Assembly (NCBI GenBank): GCA_905234735.1
Contig: CAJOJA010000003.1
Span: forward strand, 124,001-188,000
Direction of reading: 5' to 3'
Length of the DNA: 64,000 bases
From: an uncultured Bacteroidaceae bacterium
GTDB lineage: Bacteria; Bacteroidota; Bacteroidia; Bacteroidales; Bacteroidaceae
Below are positions 33,444-42,353 of this stretch, piece by piece (position 1 is the stretch's first letter; every line of letters starts with the position of its first letter). A program made the position numbers and the translations under genes. The notes under the pieces are model-generated. The model was not told where the DNA came from, did not search any database, and worked only from the letters and a program-made list of their open reading frames with translations.

Positions 33444-35018
33444 TTACTCCTTGTTCTCAATGGCAACGGTAGCTATCTTTTGTTCGGTGGGAAGTTTGAA
33501 CGAGATGGGCAGTACGTAGCGCATACGCACGGGCTTGTTACCATGACGAGCGGGCTTCCATCGAGGCATAGCCCTGACTACACGTTCGCCTTCGGCAGAG
33601 AGTAGGGCATCGGGCGACTTTAAGGTCCTCACCTCTTTGATGCTTCCATCCTTTTCAATAATAAATTCTATGGCGACGCGTCCCTCGATCTTTTTCTCCT
33701 GGGCCTCCTTGGGGTAGCTGATGTTGCGGCTCAGCCATGCGTATATATTGCCAAGGCTGTCAGGAAATTCTGCGCTTTGTTCTGCCACATCCATAACGGA
33801 GTCATCATCGCCCTCTACTGTTGTTTCTACTTTGTCTGATGTGGTGACGTGCAGTTCGTTTTCTGCTACAATGTTGTTATGAATCTCCTTGCCCTGCACG
33901 GCTTTCACAGCCTCCTGAGCTGTCAACTCCTGTCCATCAACCACAATACGCAACGGCATCGTGCCAGGTACGGCCTTGAGTGTCTTAGAATTTGTTGTTG
34001 TAATCATTATAGCACCATCCTTGGCTTCTTCACCGTACATTTCTACAGCGGACTTGGATTGTAGGACTTCGACGTGTGCTATTTTCTTAGGGTCGAGTTT
34101 CTTCACTTCAGCTTTTGTCACACGTTTATTGTTGATAAAAGTGAGTGGTTCCTGCTGACTGGCCAATGCGCCAAGCGCAACGAGGGTTAGGGGCAGTGCG
34201 TAGAGTACTTTCAGACGTGCCCATACGGTGGATTTCTTCTTTGTCATCATAGTGATACGGTTTTTGAGCTGGCTGTGGCGGAAAGCATTGACCATCGGAT
34301 ATGGTGTGCGGGCCACGGCCTTTTCGATTAATAGAAGTTGATAGTCACGTACCGAGATACCTCTGCGCAGAACGGCATCGTCGGCTTCATATTCGTGTAC
34401 TTCACGCAGCGAGGCGTCAAGCATCCATATGCAAGGATTGAACCACTGGAGTACTTCCACAAGGGTGATGAGAAGCGTGTCCCACGAGTGTCCCATGCGG
34501 ATGTGTGCAAGTTCATGGTCGAGAATCGCACCCTTAGCATCGTCTTCACCAATGACGATGGAGCGCATCCAGGAGAAGGCAGAAATGTGCCCGGTATGAC
34601 AGTAGACGGTAACATCGTCTATCCGGTCCGTCCACAGACAGCCGCGAGGGATAAAACGCACAAGGCGCACTACGCCCACCAACTTCCAAAGGAGGAACGC
34701 CAGCATACCCGTTAAATATATAGTTACCAACCAGTTGTGGCTTAATGTCTTTGTAGCAGTCTCTTGAACCTCCCTGTTGGTGTCGGCACCCACCACAAGT
34801 ACTGGTAGCATTACCACATTGTTAATGGCCTCTCCGACGGGCGAAGAAACGAAAGGATTCGGAACCTCCAGCCAAGGCACAACGAGCGATACCACAACAA
34901 TGGCCAGCAGCATGGCTCGATTCAGCCGGAAGAATGTCTCTCGCCTTAATAATAAGGTGTAAGGCAGATACAACAGTGCGAGCACGATGCTCGATTTGAT
35001 GACATATAACATTAACAT
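33444..35018 (-). CDS. BlaR1-type M56 metallopeptidase with TonB C-terminal domain
   Basis: A 524-residue inner-membrane sensor. Residues 1-260 hold four hydrophobic helices and the M56 zinc motif LDHELAHIRMGHSWD (His158, Glu159, His162), with a downstream HEYEADDAVLRRG. A further helix near residue 275 (LPLTLVALGALA) leads to the periplasm. There, residues 300-360 resemble a SusC/TonB-receptor plug segment (KIAHVEVLQSKSAVEMYGEE, AKDGAIMITT), and residues 425-510 form a TonB C-terminal domain (ISYPKEAQEKKIEGRVAIEF). In BlaR1/MecR1 systems the cytoplasmic protease cleaves or inactivates the BlaI repressor on ligand binding. The BlaI-type gene lies 17 nt upstream. What signal the TonB domain senses is unknown. 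Confidence 0.9.
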   Translation of the reverse strand: MLMLYVIKSSIVLALLYLPYTLLLRRETFFRLNRAMLLAIVVVSLVVPWLEVPNPFVSSPVGEAINNVVMLPVLVVGADTNREVQETATKTLSHNWLVTIYLTGMLAFLLWKLVGVVRLVRFIPRGCLWTDRIDDVTVYCHTGHISAFSWMRSIVIGEDDAKGAILDHELAHIRMGHSWDTLLITLVEVLQWFNPCIWMLDASLREVHEYEADDAVLRRGISVRDYQLLLIEKAVARTPYPMVNAFRHSQLKNRITMMTKKKSTVWARLKVLYALPLTLVALGALASQQEPLTFINNKRVTKAEVKKLDPKKIAHVEVLQSKSAVEMYGEEAKDGAIMITTTNSKTLKAVPGTMPLRIVVDGQELTAQEAVKAVQGKEIHNNIVAENELHVTTSDKVETTVEGDDDSVMDVAEQSAEFPDSLGNIYAWLSRNISYPKEAQEKKIEGRVAIEFIIEKDGSIKEVRTLKSPDALLSAEGERVVRAMPRWKPARHGNKPVRMRYVLPISFKLPTEQKIATVAIENKE

Positions 35019-35035
35019 GGTGGTAGGTATAGGGA

Positions 35036-35428
35036 TTAAGGATTAGGGATTAGAGAAAGAAGTTCGCGCAGTTCTGTCTCGCTCAGTTGTTCGTCCTCGA
35101 CAAAGAAACGGACGAGCGAGGAGGCACTCCCTCCGAAGAAGTTGTCCTTGACATCCTTCATCACACGGCTGGCGTATTCGCCTCGTGAAATGACGGGAAA
35201 GTATAGATACTGCTTCCCGTTACCTTTTTTCCAATCAACGAAACCTTTAGTAGTAAGTATCTTCAGAAAGGTCGAAATAGTGGTGTATGCGGGGCGTGGC
35301 TCTTCGTATCTGGCCACCACTTCGTGTACGTCCATTGCCTTTCCGGCGCTCCATAAGGCGTTCATTACCTGCATTTCGCTTTTTGTCAGCGTGTAGTCAT
35401 TCTTGCCTTTTACCATATTATTTACCAT
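35036..35428 (-). CDS. BlaI/MecI/CopY-family transcriptional repressor
   Basis: A 130-residue winged-helix regulator: LTKSEMQVMNALWSAGKAMD, VHEVVARYEEPRPAYTTIST, FLKILTTKGFVDWKKGNGKQ, then a C-terminal dimerisation helix region. It should repress its own operon with the M56-TonB sensor and be inactivated by that protease. Two starts are possible (Met1 and Met6). A palindrome lies between the -33 and -7 elements of its promoter and is a good operator candidate. Confidence 0.92.
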   Translation of the reverse strand: MVNNMVKGKNDYTLTKSEMQVMNALWSAGKAMDVHEVVARYEEPRPAYTTISTFLKILTTKGFVDWKKGNGKQYLYFPVISRGEYASRVMKDVKDNFFGGSASSLVRFFVEDEQLSETELRELLSLIPNP

Positions 35429-35460
35429 TTAATCTTTTGCCTTTTATCGTTTGTCTGATG

Positions 35461-35493
35461 CAAAGTTAAAACTAAGTCTTTAGTAATTGCAAA
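35461..35493 (-). promoter_or_regulatory. Promoter of the blaI-M56 operon with palindromic operator candidate
   Basis: A -33 TTTG (35490-35493) and -7 TAACTTTG (35461-35468) are separated by 21 nt. The spacer contains ACTAAGTCTTTAGT (35471-35484), an inverted repeat with 5-bp arms. A repressor bound there would block polymerase directly. Confidence 0.6.
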
Positions 35494-35567
35494 CAAATAT
35501 CGAAGTTTTTCTGTTCCATCTACAATATTTAACGTTTATTATTAGTTATTCTATGCAAATAAATCCG

Positions 35568-35575
35568 TATCTTTG
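35568..35575 (+). promoter_or_regulatory. -7 element for the TerB-DnaJ gene
   Basis: TATCTTTG lies 70 nt before the start. The transcript would begin with the tandem repeat that follows. Confidence 0.5.
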
Positions 35576-35583
35576 TTCCATCG

Positions 35584-35640
35584 TAACACATAACTCGTAA
35601 TTCGTAATTCATAACTCGTAATTCGTAACTCGTAACTATA
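35584..35640. repeat. Tandem CGTAATTCGTAACT-like repeat in the 5' leader
   Basis: About six degenerate 8-9-nt units (TAACTCG, TAATTCG, TAATTCA) run up to 5 nt before the start codon. Confidence 0.65.
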
Positions 35641-35644
35641 CAAG

Positions 35645-36436
35645 ATGGCAATAGGTAAATGGATAGGAGGTTTCCTCGGTTTGCTCAGTGGTGGGCCGTT
35701 AGGGTTGCTGGCAGGCATTGTTCTGGGTGCACTTGCTGATTCGGTGTTCGACGAAAGCAATTACTTTCAGCCTGGCGATGTAGGAGGCGAGACCGATGAG
35801 TCTTGGCAACGTCGTCAGCAGCAGGGCAACCGCAATGGGTTCCTGTTCTCGCTCATGGTGCTTGTGGCTCATATCATTCATGCCGATGGACGCATCATGC
35901 ACTCCGAGATGGAATACGTGCGACGTTTCCTGCGCACCAATTTCTCTGATGATGCCGAGCGTGAGGGCGAAAGTATCCTCCTGAAGCTCTTCGACGAGAA
36001 GAAGCGCATGGGTGAGACAGCATGGATGCGCCAGATAGTGGCTGTCTGCCAGCAATTGGCCTTTGCTATGCCCACGGAACAACGACTGCAGCTTGTCGCC
36101 ATGCTCTGCGAAATAGCCAAAGCCGACGGAACCGTACAAACCGAAGAACGCGAGGCCCTGCGTCAGATTTGTCTAAACATGGGTCTCGACGGCGGCACTG
36201 CCGAACAGATGCTGGGTCTGGGTGGAAAGACGGTGGAGGATGCCTATCGTGTCCTGGGCCTGCATCCCGATGCTACGGACGATGAAGTGCGTCAGGCCTA
36301 TAAACGCATGGCTCGTGAGAACCACCCCGATCGTGTGGCCTCCCTCGGCGAGGATATCCGTCGCCAGGCCGAGCGTAAGTTCCAGGAGATTGCCGATGCC
36401 AAGGACCGTATCTACAGGGTGCGAGGCATGAAGTGA
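35645..36436 (+). CDS. DjlA-like co-chaperone: glycine-zipper membrane anchor, TerB and DnaJ domains
   Basis: A 263-residue protein. Residues 5-35 are a Gly-rich hydrophobic segment (GGFLGLLSGGPLGLLAGIVL) that probably inserts in the membrane. Residues 65-190 form a TerB-like helical domain (LVLVAHIIHADGRIMHSEME and LCEIAKADGTVQTEEREALR, the two repeats of that fold). Residues 200-260 are a J domain with the essential His-Pro-Asp in ARENHPDRV. J domains stimulate the ATPase of DnaK. The same order of parts is found in DjlA, so it is likely an inner-membrane DnaK partner with a cytoplasmic J domain. Confidence 0.88.
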   Translation: MAIGKWIGGFLGLLSGGPLGLLAGIVLGALADSVFDESNYFQPGDVGGETDESWQRRQQQGNRNGFLFSLMVLVAHIIHADGRIMHSEMEYVRRFLRTNFSDDAEREGESILLKLFDEKKRMGETAWMRQIVAVCQQLAFAMPTEQRLQLVAMLCEIAKADGTVQTEEREALRQICLNMGLDGGTAEQMLGLGGKTVEDAYRVLGLHPDATDDEVRQAYKRMARENHPDRVASLGEDIRRQAERKFQEIADAKDRIYRVRGMK

Positions 36437-36464
36437 CTCGCAGTATGATTATTGTGTGGATGGG

Positions 36465-37043
36465 TTACATCACCAGCAGACCGGCAAGTCCGCATAGGAG
36501 AATGACGCGGATGGGGCTCATCTTGTAGACACGGGTACTGATGAAAGCGAAGAGGAAGAGGGCAACGCTGATCCAGAACTGCCAGGGGGATTCGCTTGGG
36601 GTGGAGAAGTTCTCGGGCGTCATCAAACATAGGGATGCTGCTGCCAGCAGACCCACAACTGCGGGACGGAGCCATGAGAAGACATGCTCGACGATGGGGT
36701 GATTCTTATAGACCATGAGAAAGCGACTGATGAGTATCATCAGGATGAACGAGGGCAACACGACGGCAAACGTGGATATGGCGGAACCCAGAATTCCCCA
36801 GTACCAGGCATGACCGGCATTGGTGAGAGCGGTGTAGCCCACGTAGGTGGCCGAGTTGATGCCGATGGGGCCTGGGGTCATCTGCGAGACAGCGACAATG
36901 TCGGTAAACTGACTGGTGGTCATCCAATGGTAGTGGGTGACAACCTCGCCCTGTATCATTGATATCATGGCGTAACCTCCGCCAAAACCGAAAAGACCTA
37001 TCTGGAAGAACGTCCAAAAGAGAAGGAAATATAGACTAATCAT
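36465..37043 (-). CDS. Chromate transporter (CHR) short subunit, second of pair
   Basis: A 192-residue hydrophobic protein with one CHR domain: FFQIGLFGFGGGYAMISMIQ, then IVAVSQMTPGPIGINSATYV. Single-domain CHR proteins occur as tandem pairs that together equal the full-length ChrA anion transporter, with the two halves in opposite orientation in the membrane. The start overlaps the stop of the partner by 4 nt (ATGA), so the two are translationally coupled. The natural substrate is not necessarily chromate. Confidence 0.9.
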   Translation of the reverse strand: MISLYFLLFWTFFQIGLFGFGGGYAMISMIQGEVVTHYHWMTTSQFTDIVAVSQMTPGPIGINSATYVGYTALTNAGHAWYWGILGSAISTFAVVLPSFILMILISRFLMVYKNHPIVEHVFSWLRPAVVGLLAAASLCLMTPENFSTPSESPWQFWISVALFLFAFISTRVYKMSPIRVILLCGLAGLLVM

Positions 37044-37573
37044 AGTTTATCGTCTTTGATTTGACCATACAAGTAGCCTCCGATGCCGGCAAACAGAATG
37101 ACGTAGATGGGACTGACACCAAGGAGCCAGATGAGCACGGTGGCCACGACGGGAATCCACACGTTGTAGCGACTGATACGGGCCATGCGGGCCATTTTGA
37201 AGACTGGGGCGGCAATCAGAGCTACCACAGCGGGACGTATGCCTCGGAAGATGCGCTCGACGTAGGGGTTGTCGCGGAACTGCTGGAAGCAGAGGGCAAT
37301 GGCCAGAATGATAAGGAATGAGGGTAGGGCAGTGCCCAAAGTCGTAACGAGGGCTCCGCGTGTGCCTCGTAGCTTGTAGCCGATGAAGATGCCGATGTTG
37401 ATGGCAAAGATGCCTGGGCACGACTGGGCAACGGCTATCAGGTCGAGCAGTTCCTCACGCTCTATCCACCGCTTCTCGTCGACGACCTTTGCCTCGATGA
37501 GCGGAATCATCGCGTAGCCACCACCGATGGTGAACAACCCGATGCGGAAGAAAGTACTAAACAGTTCCCACAT
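37040..37573 (-). CDS. Chromate transporter (CHR) short subunit, first of pair
   Basis: A 177-residue CHR-domain protein: FFRIGLFTIGGGYAMIPLIE, then LIAVAQSCPGIFAINIGIFI. The conserved GGGYAMIPL and PGIFAIN motifs match those of the downstream partner. It has about six hydrophobic helices. It starts right at the edge of the TTCTCATTT tandem repeat that fills the space to purL, so it may be co-transcribed behind purL. Confidence 0.9.
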   Translation of the reverse strand: MWELFSTFFRIGLFTIGGGYAMIPLIEAKVVDEKRWIEREELLDLIAVAQSCPGIFAINIGIFIGYKLRGTRGALVTTLGTALPSFLIILAIALCFQQFRDNPYVERIFRGIRPAVVALIAAPVFKMARMARISRYNVWIPVVATVLIWLLGVSPIYVILFAGIGGYLYGQIKDDKL

Positions 37574-37608
37574 TTCTCATTTTCTCATTTTCTCATTTTC
37601 TTATTTTC
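37572..37608. repeat. TTCTCATTT tandem repeat between purL and the chr genes
   Basis: Four to five 9-nt units span from the chr start codon across the purL stop codon (TAA at 37601-37603). The same unit appears at 18551 and 20911. Confidence 0.7.
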
Positions 37609-40600
37609 CCAATCTCCCTTCTATCCACTTTCTTGCATTCACAAATGCCTCTATCCAGGGCGTAATCTCGTCCATACGGCGGTCCTGCGGATACCAGGCA
37701 CACTGCCAGGGGAAGATGGCACGTTCCAGGTGGGGCATCATGGCCAGATGGCGACCATCCTGCGAACAGATACCTGCTACCGCAAAGTCACTGCCGTTGG
37801 GGTTGGCAGGATATTCGGCATAGTTGTATTTGGCCACGATGTTGTAGTCTTCCTCTTTGCCGGGCAGGTGGAACTTGCCTTCGCCGTGTGCCACCCAGAT
37901 ACCCAGTTTAGAGCCGCTGAGCGATGAGAACATCACGCTTTGGTTCTTGGGGATGGTGAGGCCCACGAACGATGACTCGAACTTATGGCTGTCATTGTGC
38001 AACATGCGTGGACGATTCTCATTCTTAATCAAATTAAGTTCCACCATCAGTTGGCAACCGTTGCAGATGCCCAGTGAGAGGGTGTCGGGACGGGCATAGA
38101 AGCGGTCGAGAGCCTCCTTGGCCTTGGGATTGAAGAGGAAGGCACCAGCCCAACCCTTGGCGGAACCCAAGACGTCGGAATTGGAGAAACCGCCGCAGAA
38201 GACAATCATGTTGACATCGTCCAGCGTCTCACGACCATTCACAAGATCGGTCATCATCGCGTCCTTTACGTCGAAGCCTGCCAAGTAGAGCGAGTAGGCC
38301 ATTTCGCGTTCGCCGTTGGTTCCCTTTTCTCGGATGATGGCGGCACGTATGCCTGTGGGCTTACGGCGGTCTGCGCTGATGTGGTACTGACTCAGCTTGC
38401 CCTTGAACTTGGATGGGAACAGCATCGTCAGGGGTTGCTGTTTGTAGTTCTCGAAGCGCTGTTCGGCACATCCGTTCATGCTCTGGCGGCGGTCGAGCAG
38501 GTAAGAGGGACGATACCAGACGTCGCGCAGTTGGTCAATGTCCAGTCGCTCCTCAAAGTCACCCTTGCGTAGGCGCAGGACACGCTCGCGAGCGGGTACA
38601 CCTATATAGATGTAGCCCACGCCCATCTCGTCCATCAGTTTCTTGAACTCGGCCTCGTGACGTGTGGCCACCTGAACGACGACGCCTGGGTTCTCGGCAA
38701 AGAGAATCTTCGTGAGGTCGTCGGTCTCGAATTTGTTGAGGTTAACCTTCAGTCCGCCCTTGGGGTTGGCGAAGCACATCTCCAGCAGCGTGGTGATGAG
38801 ACCGCCGGCCGAGATGTCGTGGCCTGCCAGCAGCAGGCCCTTGCGGACGCATTCCTGAACGGCCTCGAAGGCATCGCGGAAATATTCGGGATTGGTCACC
38901 GTGGGAACATCGCTACCCACGAGACCCTGACTCTGTGCCAATGCGCTGCCGCCCAGACGAAGCTCGTCGAACGAGAAGTCGATGTGGTAGAGCGAGGATT
39001 CGGGTTCGTCGGCCAGTACGGGGCTTACCACCTTGCGGATGTCGCTGACCTCGCCGCCAGAGGTCACGATGACGGTGCCCGGAGAGATAATCTTCGAACC
39101 GTTGGGATATTTCTGACTCATCGACAGGCTGTCCTTACCCGTCGGTACGTTGATTTCCAACGCACAACAGAAGTCGCTCAACGCCTCTACGGCCTGATAC
39201 AGACGGGCATCCTCGCCCTTCTGCGAACGGCAGGGCCACATCCAGTTGGCACTGAGACTGACGCTGTCCAAACCTTCGCTTAATGGAGCCCAAACGATGT
39301 TGGTCAGGCTCTCAGCTACGGACAGCACACTGCCTGCAGCGGGATTGGCCAAACCTGCCTGGGGGGCATGACCCAGGGCTGTGGCAATGCCCTTGCGGCC
39401 GCGATAGTCAAGGGCCACTACGCCGCAGTCGCTCAGGGGCAACTGTATCTGACCCTGACACTGCTGACGGGCCACCTTACCCGTTACGGAGCGGTCTACC
39501 TTGTTGGTGAGCCAGTCCTTGCAGGCAACGGCTTCGAGGGATAGAACACTTTCAAGTGAAGAGTGAAGAGTGGAGAGCGAAGAATTAGCATCTTTGTATT
39601 TGCGCTCTACGGTCTCGTCCACCATCACGGTCTTAGGCGAGTGGCCGAACATGTCGGCAACGTCGAGGTCGAAGGGGCGTATACCGTCGCCCTGCTCGAA
39701 GGCAAAGTGGGCGTCGCCAGTGGTTTCGCCCACGACATACATCGGTGCGCGCTCTCGTTCGGCTATCTGTCGCACATGCTCCAAGTGTTCTTCCTGAATG
39801 AGCAATCCCATGCGTTCCTGACTCTCATTGGCAATGATTTCCTTAGATGATAGCGTGGGGTCGCCGATGGGCAGCTTGGTCATATCGATGAGTCCACCAC
39901 ACTCCTCAACCAACTCGCTGAGGCAGTTGACGTGACCTGCCGAACCGTGATCGTGAATCGACACTACGGGATTGATGTCTTCCTCGCATAGGGCGCGTAC
40001 CAGGTTGTTGGCACGCTTCTGCATCTCGGGGTTGGCACGCTGTACGGCATTCAGCTCGATGCCACTGCTATAGCGACCTGTGTCCACACTCGACACAGAT
40101 CCGCCACCTAGGCCGATGCGGTAGTTATCGCCACCAACGACAACAATTTTGTTACCCTTCTGGGGGGTGCCTTTCAGACAGTCGCGCTTGGTGCCGTAGC
40201 CCACGCCGCCAGCCAGCATGATGACCTTGTCGTAGCCATATTGCTCACCGTTTTCCTGATGTTCGAAGGTGAGCACGGAACCCGTGATGAGCGGCTGACC
40301 AAACTTGTTGCCGAAGTCGCTGGCACCATTGGATGCCTTTATGAGTATCTGTTCAGGTGTCTGATAGAGCCACTTGCGCACGGGTAGAATCTTTTCCCAC
40401 GCGCGTTCCTCTTCAGTATTACGGGGATAGCTGGTCATGTAGACGGCCGTGCCGGCAATGGGCCACGACCCTACGCCGCCGCCCATGCGGTCGCGAATCT
40501 CGCCACCCGTACCTGTGGAGGCTCCGTTGAAGGGCTCTACGGTGGTGGGGAAGTTGTGGGTCTCGGCCTTGATGCTGATGACGCTCTCGATGTCCTTGAT

Positions 40601-41305
40601 GACAAAATAGTCGCTGGTGGAATGGTCCTGCGGAGCAAACTGCTCCACAACGGGGCCTTCGGCAAAGGCTACATTGTCTTTATATGCAGAGATAATCTTA
40701 TGTGGATTTTCCTGCGTGGTCTTCTTAATCATCTGGAAGAGGCTGCTCTCTTTTTCTTCACCGTCGATGATGAACGTGCCGCCGAATATCTTGTGGCGGC
40801 AATGCTCAGAGTTGATTTGTGCAAAGCCAAAAACCTCGCTATCGGTCAACTTGCGTCCCAGTCGCCCCTCGATGCCGTGCAGGTAGGTCACCTCTTCGGG
40901 GCTCAGCGCCAGGCCCTCCTCTTCGTTGTATGCGTCGAGGTTGTCGATGAAGCGGATGGGGGCGGGCTTGATGTCGACGGTGAAGATGTCCTGGTCGAGC
41001 CCGCGATACAGACGTTGCAGCATGGGGTCGTACTCGGCTTCCTCCGACTCAACGGGGAAGTATTCCTCGATGCGCACGATGCCCTCGATGTTCATGTTCT
41101 GTGTGATTTCCACAGCGTTGGTGCTCCAGGGGGTCACCATCTCGCGGCGTGGCCCTATGAAGAATCCTGTCAGGCTCTGCGCCTGTTCGGGTGTGGCTTC
41201 ACCATAGAGCCAACATAGTTTCTGAACGTCCGCTTGGGGGAGTTGGTTTTCGCACTGTGTAGCGATAATCGACTGTTGTGGGGTCTTGAAAAAAAGTATA
41301 GCCAT
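37601..41305 (-). CDS. purL: Phosphoribosylformylglycinamidine synthase (single-chain PurL)
   Basis: A 1234-residue large PurL that converts FGAR and glutamine to FGAM in purine synthesis. I place the start at 41305 (MAILFFKTPQQS); the open frame extends further upstream to 41557, but that part overlaps the neighbouring phosphoesterase gene antisense-free and reads as non-coding. Domains in order: PurS-like N-terminus, FGAM-synthase linker, two ATP-binding halves (HNFPTTVEPFNGASTGTGGE, LGGGSVSSVDTG, GLANPAAGSVLSVAESLTN), and the C-terminal glutaminase with nucleophile Cys in LGICNGCQLMVEL and the His in WVAHGEGKF. Around residues 574-587 an in-frame tandem-repeat insertion (NSSLSTLHSSLES) is present. 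Confidence 0.96.
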   Translation of the reverse strand: MAILFFKTPQQSIIATQCENQLPQADVQKLCWLYGEATPEQAQSLTGFFIGPRREMVTPWSTNAVEITQNMNIEGIVRIEEYFPVESEEAEYDPMLQRLYRGLDQDIFTVDIKPAPIRFIDNLDAYNEEEGLALSPEEVTYLHGIEGRLGRKLTDSEVFGFAQINSEHCRHKIFGGTFIIDGEEKESSLFQMIKKTTQENPHKIISAYKDNVAFAEGPVVEQFAPQDHSTSDYFVIKDIESVISIKAETHNFPTTVEPFNGASTGTGGEIRDRMGGGVGSWPIAGTAVYMTSYPRNTEEERAWEKILPVRKWLYQTPEQILIKASNGASDFGNKFGQPLITGSVLTFEHQENGEQYGYDKVIMLAGGVGYGTKRDCLKGTPQKGNKIVVVGGDNYRIGLGGGSVSSVDTGRYSSGIELNAVQRANPEMQKRANNLVRALCEEDINPVVSIHDHGSAGHVNCLSELVEECGGLIDMTKLPIGDPTLSSKEIIANESQERMGLLIQEEHLEHVRQIAERERAPMYVVGETTGDAHFAFEQGDGIRPFDLDVADMFGHSPKTVMVDETVERKYKDANSSLSTLHSSLESVLSLEAVACKDWLTNKVDRSVTGKVARQQCQGQIQLPLSDCGVVALDYRGRKGIATALGHAPQAGLANPAAGSVLSVAESLTNIVWAPLSEGLDSVSLSANWMWPCRSQKGEDARLYQAVEALSDFCCALEINVPTGKDSLSMSQKYPNGSKIISPGTVIVTSGGEVSDIRKVVSPVLADEPESSLYHIDFSFDELRLGGSALAQSQGLVGSDVPTVTNPEYFRDAFEAVQECVRKGLLLAGHDISAGGLITTLLEMCFANPKGGLKVNLNKFETDDLTKILFAENPGVVVQVATRHEAEFKKLMDEMGVGYIYIGVPARERVLRLRKGDFEERLDIDQLRDVWYRPSYLLDRRQSMNGCAEQRFENYKQQPLTMLFPSKFKGKLSQYHISADRRKPTGIRAAIIREKGTNGEREMAYSLYLAGFDVKDAMMTDLVNGRETLDDVNMIVFCGGFSNSDVLGSAKGWAGAFLFNPKAKEALDRFYARPDTLSLGICNGCQLMVELNLIKNENRPRMLHNDSHKFESSFVGLTIPKNQSVMFSSLSGSKLGIWVAHGEGKFHLPGKEEDYNIVAKYNYAEYPANPNGSDFAVAGICSQDGRHLAMMPHLERAIFPWQCAWYPQDRRMDEITPWIEAFVNARKWIEGRLGK
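39547..39586. repeat. In-frame GAAGAGT-type tandem repeat inside purL
   Basis: Degenerate units (AGTGAAG, AGAGTGAAG, AGTGGAG) insert about 13 residues (SSLSTLHSSLES) at an inter-domain position. The unit resembles simple repeats otherwise found between genes in this window. Confidence 0.6.
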
Positions 41306-41316
41306 ATCCGTTTCTT

Positions 41317-42309
41317 TTATTTTGTGCAAATTAGTGTCAGCAGGGTGATTTCCGGTGTGGCTCCGATGCGCCAGGGTAGGGTGCCGCCCAGACCGATGTT
41401 GACATAGAGGTGTTGGCAGCCCTCGGTGTATAGCCCGTCGCATTCTGGATATATCCAACGTGAGGGGGTGAAACCAAGTACGCGAAGCTGCATGGCATGG
41501 GTGTGCCCGCTGAGTGTCAGGGGGATGCGGGTCATGGGAAGTACCTCCTTGCGCCACTGCGAGGGGTCGTGGGTGAGCAGGATGCAGAAGGTGCTGTCGG
41601 TGCCAACCATCGTCTTGACCAGGTCGCCACGCTGCACTACAGGATGTGCCCCCACGCTTTGGTTCTCGCAGCCTAGAATGGCAATGGAGTCGTTGCCGCG
41701 ACGGATGATGTCTGACTCATTGAGCAGAACAGTCCATCCCAGTTCCTCACGTTCCATACGCACCAGTTCGGCAAAAGCCGTTGTGCGCTCATGGGGCGTC
41801 AGGGAACGATTGTAGGGGAGATAATCGTGGTTGCCCAGGACGGCATAGACGCGCCCGTGTTCTTTGGCATGCAATTGTCGGAGGATGGGTACAAAGGGTT
41901 TCAGTTCTTCTGCCCCCAACGATACCAGGTCGCCCGTGAAGCAGATGATGTCGGGTTCGAGGGCATTGATTTCGTCGATGCGTGCTTGCAGCTGCTGTTC
42001 ATGTCCCACCCAACCGTCGAGATGCAGGTCGGAGATGTGTACGATGCGTAGACCATCGAAGGACTTGGGTAGGGTTTCGAACGTCAGCTGTACCGGCTTT
42101 ACTTCGTGGCGGAAGCGTCCGTAGATATTTCCGAAGCAGGCCAGAATAACCCACAGGACAACCAGGCCGAGAGCTGTGTAGCCGAAGGGACGGTAGCTGA
42201 CGCGCAGGGGTGCAACGAGGCTCACCAGCTTTGCCAACACATAGACAATGTGGGGTAACAAGGTGAGTATCACGCTGACAAGCACAATTCCTATAAACAG
42301 GTATCTCAT
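41317..42309 (-). CDS. Membrane-anchored metallophosphoesterase
   Basis: A 330-residue protein with two N-terminal transmembrane helices (about residues 4-28 and 45-65) and a calcineurin-like catalytic domain. The metal ligands are visible: IVHISDLHLDGW, IICFTGDLVSL, VLGNHDYL, LLTHDPSQW and LSGHTHAMQL. The YkuE-type arrangement suggests a phosphodiesterase or pyrophosphatase facing the periplasm or membrane surface, possibly acting on lipid-linked substrates, but the substrate is not readable. It lies 12 nt upstream of purL and may be co-transcribed with it. Confidence 0.9.
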   Translation of the reverse strand: MRYLFIGIVLVSVILTLLPHIVYVLAKLVSLVAPLRVSYRPFGYTALGLVVLWVILACFGNIYGRFRHEVKPVQLTFETLPKSFDGLRIVHISDLHLDGWVGHEQQLQARIDEINALEPDIICFTGDLVSLGAEELKPFVPILRQLHAKEHGRVYAVLGNHDYLPYNRSLTPHERTTAFAELVRMEREELGWTVLLNESDIIRRGNDSIAILGCENQSVGAHPVVQRGDLVKTMVGTDSTFCILLTHDPSQWRKEVLPMTRIPLTLSGHTHAMQLRVLGFTPSRWIYPECDGLYTEGCQHLYVNIGLGGTLPWRIGATPEITLLTLICTK

Positions 42310-42353
42310 GCGACAATCTTTACTTATTTATCGGCAATGGATGTTGTTGGATA

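Noticed and set aside
41306..41557. N-terminal extension of purL
   Set aside because: The extra residues are unlike PurL, overlap the phosphoesterase gene and its stop region, and the family start (MAILFFKTP) lies at 41305.
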